64,000 nucleotides of DNA from contig NC_014751.1 of the NCBI RefSeq assembly GCF_000183365.1, forward strand, positions 1 through 64,000, in the 5' to 3' direction. This stretch comes from Mycoplasma leachii PG50. GTDB lineage: Bacteria; Bacillota_I; Bacilli_A; Mycoplasmatales; Mycoplasmataceae. The position numbers were made by a program, and so were the translations under genes. Below are positions 10,810 through 21,294 of the stretch, piece by piece; within the stretch, counting starts at the first letter, position 1, and the number at the start of each line of letters is the position of its first letter. A model generated the notes under the pieces. The model was not told the origin of the DNA. It did no database searches and worked only from the letters and a program-made list of their open reading frames with translations.

Positions 10810-11634
10810 ATGGATGCTAAAAAAGTAATATTTACGCTTGATCAATTAGCAAAAGAACGTGGCACAACAATTGGAAATATTAGCAAAATTATTTTAAATA
10901 ATTTAGAACTTATTACTAACTTAACAATTTATAAAGTTGCTGATCTTTGTTTTGTTTCTCCATCAACAATTACTAGAATTTGTCAAAAATATTTAGATAT
11001 TTCTGGGTTTAGTGAATTACAAATTTTAATAAGAGTTTATTTAAATGAACAAGAAAAACAAAATAAAGATGAAAAAGAAGAGGGCAAAAAAATTTCTAAA
11101 TTTACTGAAATTAGAGAGGCTATTAATGTTACTGATGCATTAATTGATATTGATGAAGTTGATAAAATTGTTAGAACTCTTTATAACACTAAAACTGTTG
11201 CTTTAATTTCTTATGATAATAGTGTTAAACATGCTGTTGCTGAACTTGCTGAAAAAATGAATTTAATTGGAATTCCACCTGTAATTATTAATCAACAAAC
11301 TGATTTAGATTATTTTACAAAGATTTCTGATTTTAATTGATTGTTTATTGTTATTTCACATTTTGCAGAAAATAGCTCTACATTTCAATCAATTTTACAA
11401 TTGAAAAAAAATGGGTCAAAAATAGCCTTAATTTCAATGAATAAACAAAACAAGTATTCTAGTGTTTGTGATTATTGAGTTAAATATGCTGTTAGTGATG
11501 ATGACCCATTACAAAAGATCAAGCATTCTGCTAATTTTTCATTATTATATGTAGTTCAAGTTCTATTTAATAGAATCTTAAAAAATGATAAACAACGTTT
11601 TGTAAAAATAATTAAAACTTTAAAAATTGATTAA
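10810..11634 (+). CDS. RpiR/MurR-type transcriptional regulator
   Basis: A 274-residue protein with an N-terminal helix-turn-helix (KVADLCFVSPSTITRICQ near residues 43-60) and a C-terminal SIS-like sugar-phosphate-sensing domain (NTKTVALISYDNS, then VISHFAENSSTFQSI). Such regulators usually bind a phosphosugar and control its catabolic genes. TGA codons are read as Trp. The ATG at 10810 follows AGAAAGAAT. It lies between trmN6 and tilS and overlaps the start area of tilS by its stop region; no sugar genes adjoin it, so the target is unknown. A second regulator of this family sits at 39623-40420. Confidence 0.85.
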
Positions 11635-11638
11635 TATT

Positions 11639-12844
11639 ATGAATTTATTTAATGTAGATAAAGATAAAAAATATTTATTAGCAATATCAGGAGGTCCTGA
11701 TAGTGTTTTTTTATTATGTAATATTGTTAAGATTATTGATTCTACTAATTTAATAGTTTGTCATGTTAACTATAACTTTAGATATGATTCAATCAATGAT
11801 CAAAAAATAGTAACTAATCTTTGTAAAAAATTTGATTTAAAGTTAGAAATCTTAAATATTAATAAAGACTATAGCTTGTTAAAAGAAAACTTTGAATCTT
11901 GAGCAAGATTTCAACGCTATGATTTTTTTAATAAAATAGCTAAAAAGTATCACATTTATAACTTATTAGTTGCTCATAACTTTAATGATTTAATTGAAAC
12001 TTACTTATTACAATTACAAAGAAATAATTTAGTTGATTATTATGGGTTAAAAACTGTTAGTCACTATAAAGATCTTGTAGTTTATAGACCTTTATTAGAT
12101 ATTAAAAAATCTGAAATTCTTGATTATTTAAAAATGAACCAAATTAGTTATGCTATTGATTCAACTAATACTGATATTAAATATCAAAGAAATAAAATTA
12201 GATCTATTCTTGATGAATCTATTTTTATAAATATTAAAAATCAAATTGATATTGATAATAAAAAATTAGAAACAATAAAAAAAATAGTTAATAACTATTT
12301 AGAACATAATCTTATTAATAAAGAATTGATTTTAAATAAAGAACTTTTTTTATTAGAAAGTAATATTATTAAAAGAATTATTTATAAATATTTTAAGTTA
12401 ATTGATAAAGAAAGATTATTAGTTAATAGAAGCAATAAAACAATTAGTGAAGTTGCTAAAAGACTAGTTGAGTCAAATAAAAGTTTTTGAAAAATTAACT
12501 TAAATGATCATAGTTTAATTAAAGATTATAAAAAACTATTTGTTATTAAAAATAGTTTATTAGAAGTTAAAACTATAATTATTAATAATTTAGATGATTT
12601 AGCTAATCAAACTAGTTTTAAAGATATTAAAGAAATTGAACAAATAATTATAAGAGAAAAAAACTTTAGTTATGTAATTAGTAATGATTATGAATTATAT
12701 AAGTCAATTACTACAATTAGAAATAAAAAAACTAATAGATATTTTATTGATAGAAAAATTAGTTATAAAACAAGATTTTTAGCACCTGTTGTATATAACA
12801 TTAAAGATAAAATTATTCTAAACAAAGTTAAAAAACACTATTAG
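11639..12844 (+). CDS. tilS: tRNA(Ile)-lysidine synthase
   Basis: TilS attaches lysine to C34 of the CAU-anticodon tRNA-Ile so it reads AUA. This is an essential step in an AT-rich genome. The 401-residue protein has the PP-loop SGGPDS near residues 16-21, HVNYNFRYDS near 42-51 and a C-terminal domain of the TilS type. The start is the ATG at 11639; an in-frame TTG 12 bases upstream overlaps the preceding stop and has no better ribosome binding site. Its stop overlaps the stop of the convergent DUF3800 gene by four bases. In many bacteria tilS is followed by ftsH; here the DUF3800 gene and a small RNA lie between them. Confidence 0.94.
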
Positions 12845-13677
12845 TTTTTTGATTTTCTTATATGATTATGTTTTTGACATAAACTAATAATTTGTTCAAT
12901 TATTTTTGATTGCTTAACAATAGTTTGACTGCAAGTACAAGGAACTTTTTTGTGCATTTGTTCAAAAATTAAATCAGCATTTTGATATCAAGATTTTTCT
13001 GAATTATTTAAAAAATTACACATACTAGCAATGCTTCCTACAAAATAGTCTGCATATCTAATTAATGGATGAGAGATTGATTCAAATTGTATAACTTTAA
13101 TTTGAATATCTTTAAAGTGCAAGTTTCAATAAAAATAAGTTTTTAAATAACCTTCTAAAGCTTTAAATTTTTGCTGTTTATTATTTTTGGTTTTTATACT
13201 AATTCTTCTTTGATCTATATAAACTTTAATATTTAAAATATCTTTATTTTTTATTATTTTTTTTACAGATAAAGATTTGATAGTTCTTTCAATTAAGTTT
13301 TTTACCATCATATTATAAATAGCTTCAAGATTAATTTGTTTGCTATATTTTGATTGTCAATCTTTTAAACTACTAATCATAGAAATATTAGTTTGATTAT
13401 TAAATCTAATTTTTGATGACAATGCCTTTTTATTATTTAAAGATAAATTATTTCATTTAACTTCTTTTTTTATTTCATAAGGTTTTAGATCAGTTTCAAA
13501 ATTATTTCTATAGTTTCTAATTGATTTTTCAGTTTTTAAAATATTAGATTTAATTTTAGATTCATAGACTTGAATATTTTGATAATCAGAGTCATTTAAA
13601 TAAAATCCACCTACAACAAAAAAATCAGAAATGGCATTTCCACTTTCATCAAGATAAAAATTAAGATAATAAGTCAT
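12841..13677 (-). CDS. DUF3800 family protein
   Basis: A 278-residue protein that begins YLNFYLDESGNA, the DESG motif typical of DUF3800, and has the second family hallmark IRYADYFVGSIAS near residue 230. DUF3800 proteins have a predicted RNase H-like fold, and many lie in mobile or defence regions; an activity for this one is not shown. TGA codons are read as Trp. The gene is convergent with tilS (4-base overlap). Its ATG lies 14 bases downstream of the terminator of a small structured RNA on the same strand. That leaves either read-through from the RNA promoter or an unseen weak promoter as its source of transcription. Confidence 0.75.
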
Positions 13678-13691
13678 AAAATCACCACTTT

Positions 13692-13788
13692 AAAAAAGGA
13701 GGCATAGCCTCCTTTCAGCATAGGGGTGCCCGTACTTTACACTCTTAGTAGTGCATACGATTAAGATCTTCTTCAATCCCTACGTCTT
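13692..13788 (-). ncRNA. Candidate small structured RNA with promoter and terminator
   Basis: On the minus strand, TATAAT (13800-13795) is followed about seven bases later by a GC-richer stretch, unlike the surrounding DNA. The RNA can fold with CGUAGGG pairing to CCCUAUG (7 bp), an inner GCACU/AGUGU stem with loop ACUAAG, and an intrinsic terminator AAAGGAGGC-AU-GCCUCCUUU followed by Us at 13715-13692. No open reading frame of note lies inside. Mollicutes are known to have small RNAs of about this size (the MCS RNAs of M. capricolum), but I cannot assign this one. It could be an independent small RNA or a cis-acting attenuator for the DUF3800 gene. Confidence 0.65.
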
Positions 13789-13909
13789 ACCACTATTATA
13801 ATAACATAGAAAATAACAATTTGAAACTACATTGTTAAAGCCTTAATTATTTAATTAGCGATATGATATTATTAAATTATTATTGACATTAAATAGACTG
13901 GAGAAACAG

Positions 13910-15856
13910 ATGAATAAAAAGAAGAGAAAATCTACAATTTGATTTTGAATAATTCTAATAGTAGGTTTTATAATTTTACTATCAGTTATTAGTATAACTT
14001 CTAGAGGAACTGCTCAAAATTTAACTATTGATCAACTTCATAACCTGTTTAAAGAAAATAAGGCATTTAATAATGTTGTTTTACAACGTAATAACATTCA
14101 AGGTATTGATATAATCACTGGATGATATAACAATGGAACTGGTTGAACCAAATTTATTGTTAATACTAATCCAAATGCCATTAATAGTTTAGATAAAGCT
14201 TTTAGTGATTTTATATGACGTTCTAATACTACTCGTTATACTGAGTCATCTTGATTCTCATTACTTTCATCATTATTACCAATGTTTATTTTAATTTTAT
14301 TCTACATTGGTTTATTTTACTTTATGGCTAAAAGCGGAGCTGCTGGAGCTGGGGCTAGTGGTTTATTTGGTATGGGTAAAAATAAAGCACGTAGAGAGAA
14401 ATCTAATGTTAAATTTAGTGATGTTGCTGGTATTGAAGAAGAAAAATCAGAATTAGTAGAACTGGTTGATTATTTAAAACAACCTGCAAAATATGCATCA
14501 GCTGGTGCTAGAGCTCCAAAAGGAGTTTTAATGGAAGGCCCACCTGGAACAGGTAAAACTTTACTAGCAAAAGCTGTGGCTGGTGAAGCTAATGTTTCTT
14601 TCTTTTCTATAGCTGGTTCTGAATTTGAAGAAATGTTTGTTGGAGTTGGTGCAAGTAGAGTTAGAGAAATGTTTAATGAAGCTAAAAAATCTGCTCCTGC
14701 AATTATTTTTATTGATGAAATTGATGCTGTTGGTAGAAAACGTAATTCAGCAATTGGTACAGGAACAAATGAACAAACTCTAAATCAATTATTAGTTGAA
14801 TTAGATGGATTTGAAACTAATTCAGGAATTATTGTAATGGCTGCAACTAACCGTGTAGATGTATTAGACCCTGCTTTATTAAGACCAGGTCGTTTTGATA
14901 GAGTTATTCAAGTTTCTCTACCAGACATTAAAGAACGTGAACAAATTTTAAAATTACATGCAAGAAATAAAAAAATTGATCCATCAATTGATTGACATAG
15001 AATTGCTGAGAGAACTCCAGGATTTTCAGGTGCACAACTTGAAAATGTTTTAAATGAAGCTGCTATATTAATGGTTAGAGAAGGTAAAACTGTAATTGGT
15101 GTTAATGAAATTGATGAAGCAATTGATAGAGTAGTTGGAGGACCTGCTAAAAAATCACGTGCAATGACAATGCACGATAAAGAAATTGTTTCTTATCATG
15201 AATCTGGTCACGCTTTAATTGGACTAAAATTAGAAAGTGCTTCAAAAGTACAAAAAGTTACAATTATTCCACGTGGTAATGCCGGTGGTTATACTATAAT
15301 GACTCCAAAAGATGAAACACTATTTTCATCAAAAGCTGATCTATATGCTATGATTGCTGGATATCTAGGTGGTAGAGCCGCTGAAGAAATTAAATTTGGT
15401 AAAGATAATGTAACTACTGGAGCTCATGATGATTTTGATAAAGCTACTGCTATTGCTAGAAGAATGGTAATGCAATTTGGTATGTCAGAATTAGGTATTA
15501 CTAAATTTTTAACTATGGCAGATGAAGCTTATGGAAAAACTGAAGGTAGTTATTCAGAAAAAACAGCTGCTAAAATTGATGATGAAGTTGAAAGAATTTT
15601 AGAAGAATCATATAAATTAGCTATTAAAGTAATTAGTGAAAATATGGAAACTTTAGAATTATTGGCTGAATCATTAAGAATATTAGAAACTATTACATCT
15701 GAACAAATTGATTACATTAATAAAAACAAAAAACTTCCAGAAGCTGTAATTTATGAAAAAGAAAAATATAAACAAGAACAAGAAAAAATAAATTCTGGAA
15801 AAATTATTGATTTAGATATCAATGATGTTAAAGAAGATGATAAAGAAAATAATTAA
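13910..15856 (+). CDS. ftsH: ATP-dependent zinc metalloprotease FtsH
   Basis: FtsH is a membrane-anchored hexameric AAA+ protease that degrades misassembled membrane proteins and regulators. The 648-residue protein has an N-terminal transmembrane segment at about residues 10-30, a short extracytoplasmic domain, a second transmembrane segment at about 118-140, then the AAA+ domain with GPPGTGKT near residue 204, the SRH region with RPGRFDR, and the zinc-protease HESGH near residue 430. TGA-encoded Trp codons occur in the membrane part and at 14993. ATG at 13910 with CTGGAG upstream. It is monocistronic and followed by a strong terminator. Confidence 0.97.
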
Positions 15857-15863
15857 TATAACT

Positions 15864-15897
15864 AAAAAACCAAGACTTATAAAATCTTGGTTTTTTT
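15864..15897 (+). terminator. Intrinsic terminator after ftsH
   Basis: AAAAAACCAAGA pairs with TCTTGGTTTTTT around an A/T loop, followed by the T run. It lies in the gap between convergent ftsH and the ATPase gene on the minus strand, and overlaps the latter's stop (15896-15898), so it may serve both. Confidence 0.85.
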
Positions 15898-17179
15898 AAT
15901 CTTTTAATGCATTGATCGGAATTACAATAATTCCATCTTCTTTTCTTTTATATACTAAATTACCAAATCCAACTATTATACATTTATTAATAGGTGGTTT
16001 ATTTTTACTTCTAGTTATAGCATCAATTGCTTTGTTTAATTGTTTTGCTGCTTGCTCTACTTGATTAAGTCCCAGTTTTATTTCAATAGCACATCATTCA
16101 CCGTTTTTAAATTCAATAACAGCATCTAATTCATTATATAAATAATCTTGATAATGATAAACTTTAGCTTCATTTGCTTGAGCATAAACTTTTAAATCTC
16201 TTATTACTAATCCTTCAAATAATAAACCATATAAATTCAAATCACTCATTATTTTATTAGGTGTTAAATCTAATAAAGCACAAGCTAAAGATGGGTCACA
16301 AAAGTATTTTTTTTCTTGTTGTTTCACTCTTAAAGAAGATCTTGGATTTAAAGAGTAAGATTCTAAATTGCTAAATAAGAACATATTATTTAAAAAATCC
16401 AAATATTTAGATAGAGTAGGACGCGAAATTGAATCAACTTCATTTTGAGAAATATCGTTGATTATTGAACGCTCACTAACAGTAGTAGATACATTTCTTG
16501 CTAGGGATTTTAAAATCAATTTAATATAGTTTGAATTGTATGCATTATTATTTTCATCTAATAATTTACTTTCTAAAATAGAGTCAATGTATGACCTTGG
16601 TAACACTTCACAATCATCAAAGCTAGTTTTTATATTTTTAGGTCATCCACCTCTAACAATAAGATAAGCTAATTTCTTAAAATCTAATTCATCAACATAT
16701 TCAGTTTTAATCTCATCTAATAAAAGATCTTTAAGAGATAGTATGCCAGTAGAATCTCCCGACTCAAATAATGTCATGGTGTTCATTCTAAGTCTTACAA
16801 TTCTTCCGGCTCCACTATGTAAAACGCCTTTATGAGTTGGAGTTGATGAACCAGTTAAAATGAAAAGGCCATTTTGACTATATTTATCTACTTCTTCTCT
16901 TGTAGCATCTCATAAACTAGGAACTTCTTGTCATTCATCTATCATTCTTGGGAACTCTCCTTTTAACACATATTCAGGATTAAGAATAGCTAATTGTCTA
17001 TTAGAAAAAGCATTAGCTGCACTACCAACAAGAAATTCACTATTTGAGTTTTGTCTCGATGTTCATGTTTTACCGCATCACTTAGGCCCTTCAACACAAA
17101 TTGCACCTGCTATTTTGAGATGTTTTTGTATAATTTTATCCATTATTCTAGGAATATAATTATCATTGTTTATTTTCAT
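15896..17179 (-). CDS. AAA_14/DUF4143 ATPase
   Basis: A 427-residue protein of the widespread AAA_14-DUF4143 type. The Walker A is GPKWCGKTW near residue 30 (two TGA-encoded Trp), followed by RMIDEWQEVPSLWD (Walker B, DEWQ) and LTGSS (sensor 1). The C-terminal DUF4143 part contains the PTLSKYLDFLNNMFLF winged-helix-like segment, and the region ending YLYNELDAVIEFKNGE-WCAIEIKLG resembles a PD-(D/E)xK nuclease core (D..E.K). The cellular role of the family is not established. Two consecutive ATGs exist (17182 and 17179); the second has better spacing from GAGGGGG. Upstream lie four TTACCAAATT repeats. The gene has no functional tie to neighbours and may be transferred. Confidence 0.85.
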
Positions 17180-17182
17180 CAT

Positions 17183-17489
17183 AACCCCCTCTTTTTATCG
17201 AATCTTATTTAAGTTTTACATAAATATTTGTAGAAATAACTGAAATTATTTTACCAAATTAGTTAATAAAAGTTTACCAAATTTTCCGTTAAAAGTTTAC
17301 CAAATTAGTCAAAATTTATAAAAAAAGTTTACCAAATTTGCCGAATTTAATGTAAAAAATATTTTAAATTCTCTAGCATTTTTGTTAAATATCTTTTTTA
17401 AATATGTTTAATAACTATGGTTTTAAGTCAATTTTGATTCTTTGATTTTTCATAAAAAAATCACATTATTAAAGCACATTTTAAAACAA
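17183..17489. other. Intergenic region between the AAA_14 ATPase and the AEC permease
   Basis: About 300 AT-rich bases. They hold the ATPase ribosome binding site (GAGGGGG), the four TTACCAAATT repeats and probable promoter sequence for the ATPase. The part from 17345 to 17489 shows no reading frame or structure that I can support. Confidence 0.5.
17251..17338. repeat. Four iterated TTACCAAATT sites upstream of the AAA_14 ATPase
   Basis: Copies of TTACCAAATT begin at 17251, 17274, 17297 and 17329. The first three are spaced exactly 23 bp apart, about two helical turns, and the last 32 bp. Three of the four extend to AGTTTACCAAATT. On the gene's strand they read AATTTGGTAA. They lie 70-160 bp upstream of the ATPase start, where an operator or iteron-like binding array would sit. 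Function is inference. Confidence 0.7.
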
Positions 17490-17516
17490 TAAAAAAGTGA
17501 AGTCTTTAGCTTCACT
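17490..17516 (-). terminator. Intrinsic terminator after the permease gene
   Basis: AGTGAAG and CTTCACT form the core of the hairpin (loop TCTTTAG), with a run of six T on the minus strand directly after it. It ends the ldhA-permease transcript. Confidence 0.8.
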
Positions 17517-17534
17517 CCGTTATAAAATTTTATT

Positions 17535-18659
17535 TTATACAAAAGCTATACTGCTAATTACAACTCATAAAGGTAACATTATAACTGCTAATAAAGTTGT
17601 TAGTGTTGAACATTGAGCTGCAAATTCATCACGCATTTTATATTGAATAGCATATAATACTACAACTGTTGCTGGTGGAGTTGCAGCAAGTATTACCATT
17701 GAAACTGCTACTTCTTTTGAAACTACTCCAGTTTTGTTTAATGCTAAGAAAATTAAAAATACAAATAAAGGTAATAAAACTAGTTTTTGAATACTAAATA
17801 TTCATACTCATTTATCTTTAACTGCTTTTTTAATATCAGAGCTTGCTAAAGTAATACCAATTGCAATTCAAGTAATAGGAGCTGCTAAGGCACCTAGTTT
17901 TTGAAGTGGTGTATGAATTATTGGTAAAGTTTTACCAAACTCAAATCAAGCAACACCACCTTTTTCAACTGTTTTAAAGTTTTCTCCAAAACTTTGACCT
18001 GGAATTAAAGTTGTTAATCATAAGATTAATCCTAAAAAAGTACAAATAACTATAGGATTAACAAATGTCTTTTTCATAGCATCCTTAAAGTTTTTCTTTG
18101 ATCATTTAACACCTGAAATCATCATAAAACAAAATGAATATAAAAATACTCTATAAGCAATATTTCAAATGTTAGCAGCTACGAACCCAGAATTTGGATA
18201 AATAGCTTGGATAATTGGAAATCCAAAAAATGTAGTTGAACCAAAGACAATCATCATTCACATAATTAAGGCACGACTTTGACTCATTGAACCATCAGAA
18301 TTTAATGCTTTATTATCTTGAATCATTTCTGCTGATTTTTTAGCAAAATTTGATGCAAATTTACTTCATAAAAATGCAATAACATTTAAAAGAATATAAA
18401 ATGCAAATGAAACTCCTAAAACAACACCTTGTTCTTTTAATTGTTGAATGTTTGCGGTTTTCATAAATCCAGTTAAAACAAGTGCTGGAACTGCAATTGT
18501 CATAACTACTTTAACTAATCCTGCTTTTCATTCCTTTTTTAATATGTTTGCTTTTGTTAAACCATAACTTAATAAAATAGTAACTATTGTAGCAACAATT
18601 GCTTCTCATAGTTTTTGATTAGTCATGGTCTGAATAAAAGCTTCTTTAACCCCGTTCAT
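17535..18659 (-). CDS. AEC-family permease (malate/lactate-type carrier)
   Basis: A 374-residue integral membrane protein with about ten hydrophobic segments and the auxin-efflux-carrier family layout: N-terminal five-helix half (TNQKLWEAIVATIVTILLSYGL, PALVLTGF) and C-terminal half ending in ATPPATVVVLYAIQY, a family hallmark. AEC members transport organic acids such as malate or lactate. ATG at 18659 has an AAGGAG ribosome binding site. It lies 18 bases after ldhA on the same strand, which suggests lactate or a related 2-hydroxyacid as the substrate; that is inference. TGA codons are read as Trp. Confidence 0.88.
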
Positions 18660-18677
18660 ATATCTCCTTAACTCATC

Positions 18678-19664
18678 TTATAATTTATTTTTGCAATCCC
18701 CAGTTGTTAAATATTCATTTAAATTATCTAATGAGTATTCGATCATATTTGAGGCTGCTTCATCTGTATATGAACCAATGTGTGGTGTTAATAAAACTTT
18801 TGGATATAAATCTAATAATCCTTTAATAACTGGATCATCTATACTATCTAAAGTTTTAAATAAATAATCTTTTTCTGTATTTCAAACATCTAATCCAGCT
18901 CCAGCTAATTTATTAGATTTAATAGCATCTAAAATAGCTTGTTCATCTTGGATTTGACCACGTGAAGTATTAATTAAAATAGCTCCATCTTTCATTTTAC
19001 TAATCAATTCTTTATTGATCAGTTTATCGTTTTGTCCTTTAATATAAGGCATATGAAAACTTAAAATATCAGCATTAGCTAACGCATAATCTAAATCAAC
19101 ATATTTAATTACATCTTCAAAATTACTATTTGGTTTAATATCATAACCTAAAACTTCACAACCAAAAGCTTTAAACATTTTAGCTGCTTCATAACCAATA
19201 CGTCCAGTTCCAATAATACCAACAACACTATTTTTTAATTCTTTAGAAAATCCATATTGATCCATTTTAAAGTTTTTATTAACTGATTGATATGCTCAAT
19301 AAGCTGATTTTCTAGATAAACTATGAGCTAAACTAAATGCCAATTCAGCAATAGCAGTTGGTGAATAAGAAGCCACTCTAGCCATTTTAAATCCAAGTTC
19401 GTGTCCTGTTGGAATATCAATATGATCAAATCCAACTGTTCTAGTAAACACATATTCAACACCTTGGTCTTTAATAGCTTGTAATAAACTTTTATCTAAT
19501 TTATCAGCACCTCTAACAATAACACAATTATGATCTTTAATTAGATCAATTCTATCTAGTGTTAAAACCCCTTGGGCTAATGTTAATTCATAGTTGTATT
19601 TATTTTTTAGTTTTTCAAAAAATTGAACCTCTGAATCTCTTACCCCAAAAAATATAACTTTCAT
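18678..19664 (-). CDS. ldhA: D-lactate dehydrogenase / D-2-hydroxyacid dehydrogenase
   Basis: A 328-residue NAD-dependent D-isomer 2-hydroxyacid dehydrogenase. It has the Rossmann motif GIIGTGRIGYEAA near residues 153-165, the NAD-binding NTSRG near 235, a catalytic Arg in that motif, Glu in the downstream region and His in LTPHIGSYT near residue 296. It reduces pyruvate to D-lactate (or acts on a similar acid) and regenerates NAD. ATG at 19664 follows GGAG. It heads a two-gene operon with the AEC permease. A TGA-encoded Trp joins the two halves near 19266-19295. Confidence 0.9.
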
Positions 19665-19946
19665 ATATTCTCCTGTTTATTTAGGTATTTTAAATTTAGA
19701 CATAAAATATCTAATAAACAATTTTCAAAGACTATACTTACTTTTAATAAAATTTCTAAAATTTATATTCAAATTTATCCGATACATCATGCCCTTAATT
19801 TAACTATTTACCATACAATAAAATTATATAATTTCCAAAATTTAAATTTTTATTAGCACCAAAAATTAGAAAGTAATCTTGTTTTATTAACAATAGATTT
19901 GATATTCTTTATTTCTTAAAATTAAATATTTATCAAATAGAACACA
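19665..19946. other. Intergenic region upstream of ldhA
   Basis: About 280 AT-rich bases with a promoter-like stretch on the minus strand near 19810-19835 (ATTATATAATTTTATTG). No open reading frame, tRNA or stable structure is apparent. Confidence 0.4.
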
Positions 19947-19973
19947 AAAAAATACAGGAATTCCTGTATTTTT
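19947..19973 (-). terminator. Bidirectional-type hairpin after the DUF285 pseudogene
   Basis: AATACAGGAATTCCTGTATT is a near-perfect dyad flanked by A and T runs, so it can stop transcription on either strand. It adjoins the stop of the pseudogene on the minus strand. Confidence 0.75.
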
Positions 19974-21169
19974 ATTTAGATTTAAATATCTTGTTTTTAG
20001 TTTTAAAATAAAAATCTTTTAAGTTTTTACGATAATAATAACTAACTCCAGAACCTACTCCTAAAATTGTAGCAGAACCTAAAACGCCCATTGTTATAGC
20101 TAATGTTTTAGATGATTTTTGTTTAGAAGAATTTATATTATTTTGGTTTAGATGGAATTGTATAAATATCATTTTTTAAATCATTTGGTCTATCATTAGT
20201 AGTTTTTTTCAGTTTCTGTAGTTTCATTTTCAGTTGTAGGTATTGTAGAATGATTATCATTTTCATCATTTAAAGGTTGGTTGTTTATTTCATTTTTAAT
20301 ATCTTCAGTTGGATTATTATTCTCACTATCTTTAGGCGACATATCATTTAGTTCGGATTCAGAATTTGATGTTGAATTATGTTCTATTATTTCATCACTT
20401 CTTGGCGAAATGTTAGATGAACTATCGGGTTGAACAGCAGAAGGACTAGTTGCAGAAGATGTTGTATCTTCTACCTTTCACATAGGTTGTTTAGATTCTT
20501 CTAATCCAAAATTATCTTTTTTTTACATTCTTTTTTAATATTCAACTATTTAAATTTTGATTAAAACTAGAAGTATTATAAAACATTTTGTTCATATCAG
20601 TTACTTCATTTAGTTTGCTGTCCATTTTAAAGGTTTTTCACCATTATTAAATTTTTTCAGCATTAAGAAACATTTTTTTCATAGTTTTTACTTTAGAAAC
20701 ATCTCAACTTGATAAGTCTAAGTTAAAACCTTTTGAATAAGCAAACATTTCACTCATATTTGTAACTTTTGAAGTGTTTCAATCTCGAATACTTTTATCT
20801 GTAATTTCTTTTGTATTATAAAAAGTGCCACTTATATCTACAATATTACTAGTGTCTCATTTAACATCTCACTTTATGTCATTTGTTCTTGTAACAAAAG
20901 CGTTCTTCAAACTTGTAATTTCTCTAGGAAGATAACAAGCAATAATCTCTACATTGTATGGTATATGCTCAATTCTAATTAGATTTCCTTCTTTGTAATA
21001 GCCTATATCTTCTAGTTTATTTCCTGTTATTTTATGTCTTTTAAGATAATTAACATTAAGGCTTATTGTTTCCATACTTGAATAATTATCTTTACTACTT
21101 AAAATCACTCCTGTTGTTATTAAAAAAAATAGAACTACTAATACTTAATATAGTCAATAATTTTTTCAT
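19972..21169 (-). pseudogene. Decayed DUF285 (BspA-like/PARCEL-type) surface protein
   Basis: The remains of a secreted, membrane-anchored repeat protein. The ATG at 21169 opens a signal peptide (MKKLLTILSISSS), but a run of eight T shifts the frame so that it stops after about 24 codons. With seven T it would continue into GVILSSKDNYSSMETISLNV. The next frame carries the N-terminal DUF285 module (LPREITSLKNAF) and repeats such as WDTSNI and WNTSKVTNMSEMF. Further frame breaks occur near 20625, near 20525, near 20190-20200 and just before a Ser/Glu/Asn-rich linker and a C-terminal transmembrane anchor (VLGSATILGVGSGVSYYY) followed by a basic tail. At least four breaks make a live product unlikely. 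Confidence 0.8.
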
Positions 21170-21257
21170 TAAATTTACTCCTGATTACGCATTTGAAAAA
21201 CATTTTTTTATAGTATGCAAATTATATTATTTTTTTACTTTTTTTCAATAGTAAATA

Positions 21258-21286
21258 AAAAAACCAAACACAATGTATTTGGTTTA
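21258..21286 (-). terminator. Intrinsic terminator after the large ABC permease gene
   Basis: AAACCAAA and TTTGGTTT pair (with a short CACAATGTA loop). On the minus strand the hairpin is followed by TTTTTTTA. It lies just past the stop of the permease gene. Confidence 0.75.
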
Positions 21287-21294
21287 ATCTTTTA

